Position numbers and translations under genes: made by a program. The notes under the pieces are model-generated. The model was given only the letters and a program-made list of their open reading frames with translations. It did not search any database and was not told the DNA's origin. From positions 1 through 21,309 of the forward strand of contig MHHD01000012.1 of NCBI GenBank assembly GCA_001805895.1: DNA of 21,309 bases, given 5' to 3'. Each line of letters begins with the position of its first letter. The stretch's first letter is position 1. This document shows positions 5,811 to 14,041 of this stretch, piece after piece. The stretch comes from Omnitrophica WOR_2 bacterium RIFCSPLOWO2_12_FULL_51_8 (GTDB lineage Bacteria > Omnitrophota > Gorgyraeia > Gygaellales > Profunditerraquicolaceae).

Positions 5811-7774
5811 TATGCCCTCCAGAGTAACAGTGCGCCTAAAGCGAAAAATAACAACGTCAGCAATAACTTGGCCGATCCTAAATGCTTTTGCATGAATTTC
5901 GCGAACTGCCCGGAAGTAGCGCCAAAGAGCGCGCAGAGAAAGATGGCAAACAGGGGCAGGATGAACATCAGGTTATAAAGCAATAGGTACCCCAGGGCCT
6001 CTGATTTCAGGCGCGTGGCCTTCAACACAAAGGCGATCGTCGGCAGATATACCTGGCCGGTGCAGACCGCCTCCAGCAGGGAAACCAGGAAGCCGGTAAT
6101 CAGCGCGCAGGCAAATAACTTAAAGGCAAAGGCGCGCTGCCCATGAGCCGGCTGATCCTGCGTTCTGTCTTTCCGGTAAAAGAGGCCGATTATCCGATGG
6201 ATGCTGTTTTTCACCGACTGCGGCAGCTGCAGGAATTGCCCATCCGGGCGGCCAGAGCGGATATAGCGGAAGAAGTCCCTTGCCGCCAGCGCGCCCAGCC
6301 CCAGGCTAAACACCCCGATGGAAATATTGGCCGCTTTGGTTACCATCCGGAAACCTCTCAGCCGATAAAGGAAATTGAATGCCCCCACGCCGATCAAAAG
6401 ATAGGTGGCAAATACCGCCAAAATAAAGGAAAGCCCGATCACCGCCAGCTCTCTCTTTCTGTATCCCTGTAAAGCCAGAAAAGACATAAAAAAGACGATT
6501 ACCGTGAAGGCGCAAGGGTTTATCCCGTCCACCAGGCCGGCTCCCGCTACCGCCAGCGGCTGGAAATTTTTGAACCGGCCGATCAGATCAACCAACGGCA
6601 AGCCCTTTTTCCATCCCGTCTTTGCCAAAGACTGATTAATCAGCGAACGTAAGTTAGCCTCCGCATCGCCCTTGCCGTTCAGCAGAGCGCCGGAAAAATA
6701 AAACACCGGCAGGGTAAGCTCGATTTTCTTTTCCTGCTGCGCGTCCAAAGCTAACATCAGCTTATAATTGTCCATCTCCGAAATATCGCGGTAGTCAATG
6801 GCGATCTTACCCTGGAATTCTTTTTCAATTTTAGGCATTACCTTCGCCTTGATTTCAATGCAGTTGTGGCAGGCAGGCGAATAAAATACGATAAGTTCAG
6901 GATCAGCGGCCTGCCCCCTGCCGACGGTCAAGGCAGACTTAGGACCGCCCCCCCTGGGCACTCGGAAGCGGTCGATAACATTGGAATCAATATCAATCGC
7001 CTCCACCGACAGCGCGTCTTGTTCCGCGCAGAGCTTACAAAAATGGTGCGCCCTGACAAACCGCTGGCTGTAAGGGCCGGCGCTGATCTGATTATACAAA
7101 GGCGCCCCTCCGCCGCCGGTAACGATATAATAGGTCTGCTGATAGAGCGAGCGCTCGTAGGCATGGGTGTGGCCGCTAAAGACCGCGTTTACTTTATATT
7201 TTTCAAAGACAGGCAGAAGCGCCTGCCGCAGCGGGATATTCTCCCCGGCGTGGACGCCGGTAGTAAAAAGCGGATGGTGTAGTAAGACAATTTTAAATTT
7301 ACCTTCGGCGCCTGCCTTTTGCAGATCATCCTCTAACCATTGATACTGCGCATCGCCCTCTTGGATACCGGAGCAGGAGTCTAAAACCGTAAAATGGATA
7401 CTGCCGATATCCAACGAATACCAGCGCTGGTCAGGGGCCAGGCCGAAATTTGAAAAATACTGCGGCGCGTATGCCTCATGATTGCCTAAAACCGGGTAAT
7501 ACCTGGTTTGCTCCCTGAGCCTGGCAGTAATGCTATTAAAGATCTTCCAGTGCTCCGGATTCAACCCGTTCTCTACCAGGTCCCCGGTATTGAAGACCGC
7601 CCGCGGTTCAATGCCGGCAATCAGCTCAACGATCCTTTTATGCTCCGCATGCCCGGTGCGGCTGTCGCCGTAAATCACCACGCAATCCGACGCAGTTCCC
7701 TGACCGGCAAAGGAGAGATTTGCGAGGAGCGCCAAGGCAAAAATTAATGCTAAAGCTGAATTCTTGATACGCAT
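5810..7774 (-). CDS. Fusion: phosphoesterase - thioredoxin-like domain - CcdA/DsbD-like membrane domain
   Basis: This 654-residue protein has three parts. A signal peptide (1-24) leads into a calcineurin-like metallophosphoesterase (about 30-270) with GDSRTGH (D37), GDLVENG (D65), GNHE (N98, H99), LLHHP (H166/H167) and GHTHAYER (H202, H204); the last motif is typical of purple acid phosphatases. A second CxxC (C246-C249) lies at its end. Residues about 290-385 form a thioredoxin-like domain with SPACHNC (C302, C305). Residues about 404-654 carry six hydrophobic segments of the CcdA/DsbD type, with GINPCAF (C421) in the first and LEAVCTGQVYLP (C571) in the fourth, the expected redox pair. In DsbD the thioredoxin domain follows the membrane part; here it precedes it. 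Likely role: passing electrons from the cytoplasm to periplasmic thiols; the phosphoesterase substrate is unknown. Confidence 0.88.
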   Translation of the reverse strand: MRIKNSALALIFALALLANLSFAGQGTASDCVVIYGDSRTGHAEHKRIVELIAGIEPRAVFNTGDLVENGLNPEHWKIFNSITARLREQTRYYPVLGNHEAYAPQYFSNFGLAPDQRWYSLDIGSIHFTVLDSCSGIQEGDAQYQWLEDDLQKAGAEGKFKIVLLHHPLFTTGVHAGENIPLRQALLPVFEKYKVNAVFSGHTHAYERSLYQQTYYIVTGGGGAPLYNQISAGPYSQRFVRAHHFCKLCAEQDALSVEAIDIDSNVIDRFRVPRGGGPKSALTVGRGQAADPELIVFYSPACHNCIEIKAKVMPKIEKEFQGKIAIDYRDISEMDNYKLMLALDAQQEKKIELTLPVFYFSGALLNGKGDAEANLRSLINQSLAKTGWKKGLPLVDLIGRFKNFQPLAVAGAGLVDGINPCAFTVIVFFMSFLALQGYRKRELAVIGLSFILAVFATYLLIGVGAFNFLYRLRGFRMVTKAANISIGVFSLGLGALAARDFFRYIRSGRPDGQFLQLPQSVKNSIHRIIGLFYRKDRTQDQPAHGQRAFAFKLFACALITGFLVSLLEAVCTGQVYLPTIAFVLKATRLKSEALGYLLLYNLMFILPLFAIFLCALFGATSGQFAKFMQKHLGSAKLLLTLLFFALGALLLWRA

Positions 7775-7782
7775 ATTTTGTT

Positions 7783-7811
7783 ATTCTAACTTACAAAATA
7801 GTTTTATTCAA
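7783..7811 (-). promoter_or_regulatory. Promoter of the phosphoesterase-thioredoxin-CcdA gene, probably leaderless
   Basis: On the minus strand TTGAAT (7811 to 7806), a 17-nt spacer and TAGAAT (7788 to 7783), then only 8 nt to the ATG at 7774. No Shine-Dalgarno sequence lies in between. The layout repeats that of the lysS promoter, so the message should start at or within a few bases of the start codon. Confidence 0.6.
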
Positions 7812-7838
7812 GGAAAAAAGCCGGCAAGAATTCTCTGC

Positions 7839-9809
7839 TTACTCGTACCTTAAGGCCTCGATGGGGTCAAGCCGGGAGGCCTTATGCGCCGGCCAGATGC
7901 CGAAGGCCACACCGATGACTAAGGAAAAGATGGCGGCCAGCGCCACCGAAAACGGAGAAACCCTGACTGCCCACCCGGCGAAGATATTAATTAGCAGGGA
8001 TACGCCGCCGCCCAGGAAAATACCGCTTAGCCCGCCAATCAGCGCCATCAATACCGATTCGATCAGGAACTGCGCCAGGATATCCCGGTTGTTCGCCCCG
8101 ATCGCCTTGCGCAGGCCGATTTCCCGCGTGCGCTCGGTTACCGAAACCAGCATGATATTCATAATCCCGATGCCGCCGACCAAGAGCGAGATCGCGGCAA
8201 TCGAACCCAGCAATAAAGACATCGTCTTGGTCGTCGCCTCCAACGTATTTTTAATATCCGCCATATTGCGGATCTGGAAGGAATCATTGTCATCTTCATC
8301 TAAGCGGTGCTCTTTTCTGATTAGCGCGGAAATCGCTTCCTGCGCCGGCTGCAGCAGCTCAGGGGCCTTTGCCTCCACGAAAATAGAATCGATGTACTGC
8401 CTGCCCAATACCCGGTACATCGCGGTAGTAACCGGGATAATGACTATATCGTCCTGGTCGCGAAAAGCGCTGGCGCCCTTTTCCGGCAGGACCCCGATCA
8501 CCCGGAAATTGACTAAGTTTATCTTGATCGTCTCTCCGACCGGGTTAGCGTCGCCGAAAAGCTCCCTGGCCACAGTCATCCCCAATAGCGCTACCTTCTC
8601 CCTCAGCCTTACCTCCTGCTCGTTAAAAAATCTGCCTGCGGCAGGGATTGCCGCGCGCATCTGGGCGTAAGGCACCCCGACGCCTTCAACCTGAGTATTC
8701 CAGTTTTTGTCGGCGTGGACGATTTGCCCGCGGCCGGTCACCGAAGGATAAGCCCTGACTACTTCGTCGGTCAGCTTGCTGATTGCGGCCAGATCGGAAA
8801 AAGTAAAACGGGTGACTGTCCCCGCCTGCAGGGCCACCCCCTGCGACCTGGTTGAGCCGGGCCTGATTAACAGGAGATTGGAGCCCAGGGAAGCCACCTG
8901 CTTTTCGATTGATTCCTTTGCCCCCTGGCCCAAGGCAAGCATAGCGATCACCGAGGCCACGCCAATTAAAATACCCAGGATGGAAAGCAGGGAGCGCATT
9001 TTATGGGACAACATCGCAGAGACCGCCTGCCGCAGGTAATCTAAGAATTTTGTCTGCCCGGCTGCCTTGCGGGGTTTCGCCAGAATAGTATCAAGTAGGC
9101 CGTCTTCTAAGGCGACGACTTCGGAAAGCATCCTTTCCTGATCCATCCGCTGATCGGAGATAATCCGGCCGTCGCGCATCTGGATCACGCGCCGGGCATG
9201 CATCGCGACTTCCTTCTCGTGGGTTACAATGATCAAGGTCTTGCCTTTTTGATTCAGGTTTTTCAGGATGGAGATGATCTCCTCCTTGCTTTTTGAATCC
9301 AGGTTGCCCGTGGGCTCGTCAGCGAGGATAATCAAGGGGTCATTGACCAGCGCGCGGGCAATCGCCGCCCGCTGCTGCTGCCCGCCGGACAACTCGCTGG
9401 GGCGGTGCCGCAGCCTGTCCTGCAGGCCCACCCCGGCGATCTCTTGCCTGGCCTTTTCTGCAAGATGCCGCTTACCGGCATAAATCAAAGGCAGTTCCGC
9501 GTTTTCTAAAGCGGTCATCCTCGGCAGCAGGTGGAATTGCTGAAACACAAACCCCATCACCCTGTTCCTGAGGGCGGCCAACGTTTCATCCGTCAGCCGG
9601 GTGATTTCCCTGTCCCCAAGAAAATAGGAGCCGGTATCCGGACGGTCGAGCAAACCCAGGATATGCATCAGGGTGGATTTCCCGGAACCTGAGGCCCCCA
9701 TAATCGCCACAAATTCGCCGGAAGAGATTTTTAAGGAAACGCCGTCCAGCGCCTTTACCTCTATCTGGCCCAAAGAGTAGGTCTTATAAATATCTTTTAT
9801 TTCGATCAC
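7839..9809 (-). CDS. macB: MacB-type ABC transporter (ATPase fused to FtsX-like permease)
   Basis: A 656-residue half-transporter with the full MacB layout. The N-terminal ATPase (1-230) shows Walker A GASGSGKST (38-46), a Q-loop (FVFQQFHLLP), signature LSGGQQQR (140-147) and Walker B LIILADEPTG (159-168). Next come a first membrane helix (about 270-295), a large periplasmic MacB-PCD domain (about 300-525) and three C-terminal helices with SVTERTREIGLRKAIGA, the FtsX-family hallmark, ending PIEALRYE. Such mechanotransmission pumps work as dimers with a MacA adaptor and a TolC channel to push substrates across the outer membrane. The GTG start at 9807-9809 is supported by AGAGGT 7 nt upstream. 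It lies 11 nt downstream of the adaptor gene, completing a tripartite operon. Substrate (macrolide, peptide, lipoprotein or siderophore) is not visible. Confidence 0.93.
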   Translation of the reverse strand: MIEIKDIYKTYSLGQIEVKALDGVSLKISSGEFVAIMGASGSGKSTLMHILGLLDRPDTGSYFLGDREITRLTDETLAALRNRVMGFVFQQFHLLPRMTALENAELPLIYAGKRHLAEKARQEIAGVGLQDRLRHRPSELSGGQQQRAAIARALVNDPLIILADEPTGNLDSKSKEEIISILKNLNQKGKTLIIVTHEKEVAMHARRVIQMRDGRIISDQRMDQERMLSEVVALEDGLLDTILAKPRKAAGQTKFLDYLRQAVSAMLSHKMRSLLSILGILIGVASVIAMLALGQGAKESIEKQVASLGSNLLLIRPGSTRSQGVALQAGTVTRFTFSDLAAISKLTDEVVRAYPSVTGRGQIVHADKNWNTQVEGVGVPYAQMRAAIPAAGRFFNEQEVRLREKVALLGMTVARELFGDANPVGETIKINLVNFRVIGVLPEKGASAFRDQDDIVIIPVTTAMYRVLGRQYIDSIFVEAKAPELLQPAQEAISALIRKEHRLDEDDNDSFQIRNMADIKNTLEATTKTMSLLLGSIAAISLLVGGIGIMNIMLVSVTERTREIGLRKAIGANNRDILAQFLIESVLMALIGGLSGIFLGGGVSLLINIFAGWAVRVSPFSVALAAIFSLVIGVAFGIWPAHKASRLDPIEALRYE

Positions 9810-9820
9810 TTGTTTGACCT

Positions 9821-10792
9821 CTAACGGCCTGCCGCCCCTCTTTCCCGCCTTTGAGGCATAAAAGGATTGGCGCCGGCGCGGGTTTTTGGCAGGGCATATT
9901 TTTTCGACTTGACCACGACCTTCTCGCCCGGGGCAAGCCCTGAGATAATTTCCGTATTCTTATCGTCGGCAATGCCTAATCTAACCATCCGCCTCTCTGC
10001 TTGGCCGCCGTTCTTGCCGGCAACCAGAACAAAGCTCTCGCCCTTATCTTTCAGCACTGCCTCCAGAGGCAGAAGCAAAATGCCGCTTCTATCGTCCACG
10101 ATAAAATCTATGCTGGTATTCATCCCCGAGCGGAAAAAGTCCGGCGCTGCCTCGGTCAGGAGATCAACCTCATAAATGGTCACGTTGTTTAGAGTCTTGG
10201 ACTCATAATAAATGTGTTCGACAACGGCCTTGATCTTAGTGTCCGGGTAGGCATCGAGGCTGACCACCGCGTCCTGCTTGAGCTTGATTTTCCCGATGTC
10301 CGTCTCGTCGACCTGCGCGCGGACGATTAAACGGTCGGATAACACCACTACCGCATCGGCGGTAGTGACGGTCTGGCCCGGCTGGGTCGTAGCCACGATC
10401 ACCTCGCCGTTGATCGGCGCGAATAACGCGATGGGCTTATAGACCTCCTGCCAGTATCCTATTTTATCCCCGCCCTGCCCCCGCGCGGCGTCCAAAAGAG
10501 CGGCCCTTTCGGTCGAGCTCATCCAGGCCAGGATCTGTCCGGCCTTTACCTCCTCCCCCTCCTTAACCAATATACTCTCAATGCGGCCGTTAACCGGCGG
10601 CTTGATGCTCAATCGGTTTTTGGGCAGGACCGTCCCGGTGGTGGAGACGACCTGGCGGATGGAGCCGATGCGCGGGGTTATCTCCTCCGAGAGCTCTTCA
10701 TCGCCTGTTTTCCACCGCGCCTTTACTACGATAAAAACAACAACCGCCAACACCAGCGGCATAGCCAGATAGAATTTAGTCTGTTTATTCAT
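9821..10792 (-). CDS. macA: MacA/HlyD-type periplasmic adaptor, hairpin-less
   Basis: A 323-residue membrane-fusion protein: N-terminal membrane anchor (about 7-24), a biotinyl-lipoyl half-motif GRIESILVKEGEEVKAGQIL, the second half APINGEVIVATTQPGQTV, then the beta-barrel domain (RAQVDETDIGKIKLKQ) and the membrane-proximal domain (GLAPGEKVVVKS). It links the MacB transporter to the outer-membrane channel. In MacA and AcrA a long alpha-helical hairpin separates the two lipoyl halves; here only about 45 residues do, so the hairpin that normally touches TolC is missing or much shortened. Its ATG lies inside the end of the channel gene (8-bp overlap, ATGAATAA), so translation is coupled. Family assignment is firm; the symbol is by context. 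Confidence 0.87.
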   Translation of the reverse strand: MNKQTKFYLAMPLVLAVVVFIVVKARWKTGDEELSEEITPRIGSIRQVVSTTGTVLPKNRLSIKPPVNGRIESILVKEGEEVKAGQILAWMSSTERAALLDAARGQGGDKIGYWQEVYKPIALFAPINGEVIVATTQPGQTVTTADAVVVLSDRLIVRAQVDETDIGKIKLKQDAVVSLDAYPDTKIKAVVEHIYYESKTLNNVTIYEVDLLTEAAPDFFRSGMNTSIDFIVDDRSGILLLPLEAVLKDKGESFVLVAGKNGGQAERRMVRLGIADDKNTEIISGLAPGEKVVVKSKKYALPKTRAGANPFMPQRRERGAAGR

Positions 10793-12059
10793 ATTCTAAG
10801 GTTTCTCCTTTCGCCTGGATCAAGCCTGCCTCCGCGAATAAGCCGTTGGCCTGAGCATCCAGAAAGGCCTTCTTTGCCTTGACTAAGTTATCCTGGATAA
10901 TCGTCCAGTTATCGAAAGTCATAAAGCCTGTAGAGTACTGCGCCTGGGCAATCTCCGAACGCTCTTCTGCCGCGGCTAACTGTTTCTGCTGCACATTGAC
11001 ATAGTCCAACGTATCCTGCAGGCCAGCCCAGGCCTGCTCCAGGCTTAACACTAAGCTGTCTTTACCGCTCCTTTCGTTCTCCCGCAGTTGATTGAGCAGT
11101 GCCTTGGCCTGAGAGACCTGGGCGAACCTTAATCCGCCTTCGAATATCGGCATAGACAAGGTAAGCCCTAAATTCCATTGATCGTTGCGCGGCGACCAAC
11201 GGGAGCCGCTTTTGTTCGCCCCGGCGGAGCCGGTAAGAGTGGGAGAAAAATTCGCATAGGCGGACTTCACGCCGAACTGCGCCGCGTTCTTTTGGGCGAT
11301 GAGCTGCTGCAAAGAAGGATTGTCTTTGGCCAGGGCCTCAAAATCAGGCTTATCTCTGGCCGCGTCTATTACCGTGAAATCTCCCTTTGCCTCTACCGGC
11401 GTAAGTTTCGTCCGGCCCATTTCCTTGGTCAGCTCTCTCTGGACGACTTCCAGGCCCCTCTCCACCTGGGAAATTTCATAGCCGGCCTGGCTCAAGTCTG
11501 CCTCCGCGGCCAGCAACGCGCCTTTATGCTCCAATCCCGATTCATAACGCAGGGTAATCAGCTCCAGGTTGCCTCTCCTGATCGCATAAATCTCCCGGGT
11601 AATCCGCAGCATCTCCTGCGCCCGCAATAAATCAATGAATGCCGTGCGCAGCCTGAATCTGACCGTAGAGGAAGTAAAGCTGAAATTTTCCTTGGCCGCC
11701 TTGATATTTTCCGCGGCGGCATTGACATTGCTGATGGTCTTGATGCCGTCAAAAATAAGCTGTGTCCCGATTAATCCGTAGTTATAGGTATCGGCGATGG
11801 AGTCGGATTTTCCGGTATCTGTCCTGGCGGTAGAGGCATTAAGGCTGGAGTTTATCTGGGGGAAAAGGGCGCTGGCGGTGATTTTCCTTCTGGCCTCGGA
11901 TTGCTTAACTTCTTCCTCCGCCGCGATCAAATCCGGATGGTTTTTCGCCGCCTCCCTGAGGCAGTCTTTCCACTCCAGGGCCTCCAAGGCTGCCGCCTGG
12001 CGGAAGAAACAAAGAATAAAGAAAGAAGTTAACGAAAAAAACTTAAAGCGCCTCTGCAT
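10785..12059 (-). CDS. TolC-family outer membrane efflux protein
   Basis: A 424-residue protein of the outer membrane factor family with a signal peptide (MQRRFKFFSLTSFFILCFF, then an AAA-type cleavage area) and two OEP repeats rich in long helices. Hallmarks are LEWKDCLREAAKNHPDL near the N-terminus, an LRTAFIDLLRAQ helix, LGLTLSMPIFEGG (about 60% along) and a C-terminal helix bundle. It forms the channel for the MacA/MacB pair encoded next. I chose the ATG at 12057-12059 because AGGG lies 9 nt upstream and the signal peptide starts there. An ATG at 12063-12065 is possible; another at 12084-12086 would overlap the stop of the cbiO-like gene as TAATG, suggesting coupling to the nickel/cobalt transporter genes upstream. 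Confidence 0.88.
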   Translation of the reverse strand: MQRRFKFFSLTSFFILCFFRQAAALEALEWKDCLREAAKNHPDLIAAEEEVKQSEARRKITASALFPQINSSLNASTARTDTGKSDSIADTYNYGLIGTQLIFDGIKTISNVNAAAENIKAAKENFSFTSSTVRFRLRTAFIDLLRAQEMLRITREIYAIRRGNLELITLRYESGLEHKGALLAAEADLSQAGYEISQVERGLEVVQRELTKEMGRTKLTPVEAKGDFTVIDAARDKPDFEALAKDNPSLQQLIAQKNAAQFGVKSAYANFSPTLTGSAGANKSGSRWSPRNDQWNLGLTLSMPIFEGGLRFAQVSQAKALLNQLRENERSGKDSLVLSLEQAWAGLQDTLDYVNVQQKQLAAAEERSEIAQAQYSTGFMTFDNWTIIQDNLVKAKKAFLDAQANGLFAEAGLIQAKGETLEYE

Positions 12060-12085
12060 GATCATATTCCCTGCCAGGCGCGCCA

Positions 12086-12901
12086 TTAATGATGGTGGTC
12101 CGGCCCGGGGTGCTGGTGGGGATGGGTATGCGCTTGCCTCTGGTGACAATGGGCATGGGTATGGATGAGGTTATGCTCCTCTAAGAAACGGCTGTCCGCT
12201 AAGAGCCTCTCCGGCTCCTCTACCCTGGCGATTTTTTTCTCGCGGCTCAACACATAGACCCGGTCCGATATTTCCTCGACAATATGCAGGTCGTGGGTAG
12301 CGGTAATGATGGTCCTGCCTGCGCTATTTGCCCGCAGGATAATCTCCACGATCGCGCAGCTGGTTTTAGGGTCCAGCCCCGCCGTCGGCTCATCCAGGAC
12401 CAAGACCTGCGGCTCGATGATCAAGGTAGAGGCAATGGCAACTTTGCGCTTTTCGCCCACGCTTAACTGATGCGGGGAACGTTGCAACAGGTCATCGATC
12501 CCCAGATCATCCGCGATTTTCTCCAGCCTGCATGCAGTCTCTTTTTCCCCGACGCCTAACTGCAGCGGCCCGAAACAGATGTCTTCCTCTACCGTAGGGC
12601 AGAAAAGCTGGATATCCGGATTCTGAAAGACCAGCCCGACCTTCTTTCTGAAATCCCGGGAGAAATCCGCGTCATTGAATACACCTTCCTGCAACGCAAC
12701 TCCGAAGGCCCGAATGGCGCCCTGCTGCGGAAAGATCAGCCCGTCTAAAAGATGCAAAAGCGTGGACTTGCCTGAGCCATTTGCGCCGAGCACGGTTATC
12801 TTTTCCCCCTGCCTGATATCCATATCTATGCCGCGCAAGGCAGGGTATTTCCCCAGATAGGAGAAATACACGTCTTTCAATGAAAAGATAGGCTCATCCA
12901 T
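12086..12901 (-). CDS. cbiO: CbiO/NikO-type ATPase of a nickel/cobalt ECF importer, His-rich tail
   Basis: A 271-residue ATPase of an energy-coupling-factor importer. It shows FSYLGKYPALRGI (A-loop area), Walker A GANGSGKST, a Q-loop LVFQNPDIQLF (the PDxQ form typical of ECF ATPases), signature LSVGEKRK, Walker B VLVLDEPTAGLD and the H-loop ATHDL. The signature has V and E where the consensus is LSGGQ. The last 26 residues hold 11 histidines and one cysteine (HTHAHCH and HTHPHQH among them), a likely nickel/cobalt-binding tail. It powers uptake through the CbiM, CbiN-like and CbiQ proteins encoded just upstream, overlapping the CbiQ gene. I prefer the ATG at 12899-12901 (MDEPIFSL); a GTG at 12920-12922 would add seven residues. 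Confidence 0.92.
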   Translation of the reverse strand: MDEPIFSLKDVYFSYLGKYPALRGIDMDIRQGEKITVLGANGSGKSTLLHLLDGLIFPQQGAIRAFGVALQEGVFNDADFSRDFRKKVGLVFQNPDIQLFCPTVEEDICFGPLQLGVGEKETACRLEKIADDLGIDDLLQRSPHQLSVGEKRKVAIASTLIIEPQVLVLDEPTAGLDPKTSCAIVEIILRANSAGRTIITATHDLHIVEEISDRVYVLSREKKIARVEEPERLLADSRFLEEHNLIHTHAHCHQRQAHTHPHQHPGPDHHH

Positions 12902-13701
12902 ATCAATACGCCGGCCAGCCACAGCCAGTCTTTTGTCCCCACCCTAAAATCATCCAGCGCCGCCGGCTCTCCGCTGTAGCCCCGGGAAAGCATCGCCAGA
13001 TACACCTCTTCATTCAGCTGATACGAACGCGCCCAGAGATAGGCGATATTCCAGGCCACGATGCGCTGGCCTCTCTTATAATGGATTTTTGCGCCGGAGC
13101 GGCTTTTGACGGCAAGGCAGGTATGCTCGATTATCTCCATAAAGAAATAAATATAGCGGTAACACATCCCGATAGTGAACACAAAAATCTGCGGGATGCC
13201 AAAAACTCTCAGCGCCTTCAGCAGCGCAAAATGCCTGGTGGTAATACCCAGGAGCACGGCAAAGGATACCGAGGTTGCCACGCGCGCGGTAAATAATACT
13301 GCCCCGGATAAACCCGGCCGGGTAATCGTAAGTTTAAGGCCGGATATGCTGAAACTTACCAACACCTCCCCGGGCGTCACGAAGCTGAATAAGGCGGGAA
13401 TGACGATAAAGAGCGAAAACAGGGGTATGAATACCCAGGTCCTTTTTAAAAAAAATCCCAGGTTAATTTTGGAATAATACGCCAGGGCCAGGCATAACGC
13501 GTAAAGGAATAATAAAATCACTATGTCCCTGGTAAATAATACCCGGATGATAAATAAAACAAAGGTGATGATTTTTATCCTCGGGTCTAAAGACTGCAAA
13601 AAACCCCTGTCTAAGGCGCAGGCATCGGAAAAAACCGCCTCTTTCAAAAAAGATAGCGCGCCCGCCAGGGAACGCTCTATAAAGTCATTCCTCCTCAGCA
13701 C
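12877..13701 (-). CDS. cbiQ: CbiQ/EcfT-type transmembrane component of the nickel/cobalt ECF importer
   Basis: A 274-residue membrane protein of the CbiQ/EcfT family, the coupling subunit that links the ATPase to the metal-binding CbiM. After a soluble N-terminal part with SLDPRIKIITFV (the family's conserved DPR entry), it has about five membrane helices. Two cytoplasmic coupling helices follow, with KSRSGAK and, near residue 240, AMLSRGYSG, which matches the EcfT motif AxxxRG that contacts the ATPase. It begins with GTG at 13699-13701, 4 nt after the stop of the CbiN-like gene. A very strong AGGAGG lies just inside the start, which leaves the true start a little uncertain, but no better in-frame start codon follows. 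The end overlaps the ATPase gene by about 25 nt. Confidence 0.9.
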   Translation of the reverse strand: MLRRNDFIERSLAGALSFLKEAVFSDACALDRGFLQSLDPRIKIITFVLFIIRVLFTRDIVILLFLYALCLALAYYSKINLGFFLKRTWVFIPLFSLFIVIPALFSFVTPGEVLVSFSISGLKLTITRPGLSGAVLFTARVATSVSFAVLLGITTRHFALLKALRVFGIPQIFVFTIGMCYRYIYFFMEIIEHTCLAVKSRSGAKIHYKRGQRIVAWNIAYLWARSYQLNEEVYLAMLSRGYSGEPAALDDFRVGTKDWLWLAGVLIWMSLSFH

Positions 13702-13705
13702 TGGC

Positions 13706-14041
13706 TTAGCCGCCTTTCCTTGATAAAATTTTCCCGATGAAGAAACTTAAAGCTGCCACCACAATTATCCCCAGCGCGGCAGATATTATATAGGTAAGGC
13801 TGAGCCGGGGTAAACCTTTTTCTGCCCAGGCCCCAAAGCCATAATCCGCTAGCGGCGCGCTCCAGAGGCCTGACCACTTTGCCATCCCGCGGGGAATGTA
13901 ACCGGCAAGTTTTTGTATTTCTTCGAGCCCCCATTCTCCCCACGCGGCCCCGGCTTTCAGCCGTGCAGGCAAAATAAGGCCCAGCGGTGATAAAATAATC
14001 AACACAGCGATTCCCCACCACAATTTAACCGTGGTTTTCAT
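13706..14041 (-). CDS. PDGLE/CbiN-like small subunit of the metal importer
   Basis: A 111-residue membrane protein with two hydrophobic helices: one near the N-terminus (about 6-25) and one at the C-terminus (about 85-105), joined by a periplasmic loop containing WGEWGLEEIQKLAGYIPRGM and PLADYGFGAW. This pattern matches the PDGLE-domain proteins that replace CbiN in many nickel/cobalt ECF systems, where they help the CbiM subunit accept metal. The ATG at 14039-14041 is preceded by a G-run ribosome binding site 6 nt upstream and overlaps the end of cbiM by 17 nt. Position between cbiM and cbiQ supports the call. Confidence 0.8.
   Translation of the reverse strand: MKTTVKLWWGIAVLIILSPLGLILPARLKAGAAWGEWGLEEIQKLAGYIPRGMAKWSGLWSAPLADYGFGAWAEKGLPRLSLTYIISAALGIIVVAALSFFIGKILSRKGG

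Noticed and set aside
7861..8670. 269-codon plus-strand open frame opposite the MacB gene
   Set aside because: It is the antisense shadow of a well-recognised gene; composition is Ser/Ala/Arg-rich with no family features.
13680..13701. Tiny open frame (ATG ACT TTA TAG) behind the strong AGGAGG at the start of cbiQ
   Set aside because: It has three codons only and lies out of frame inside cbiQ; it makes the cbiQ start less certain but is not a gene.
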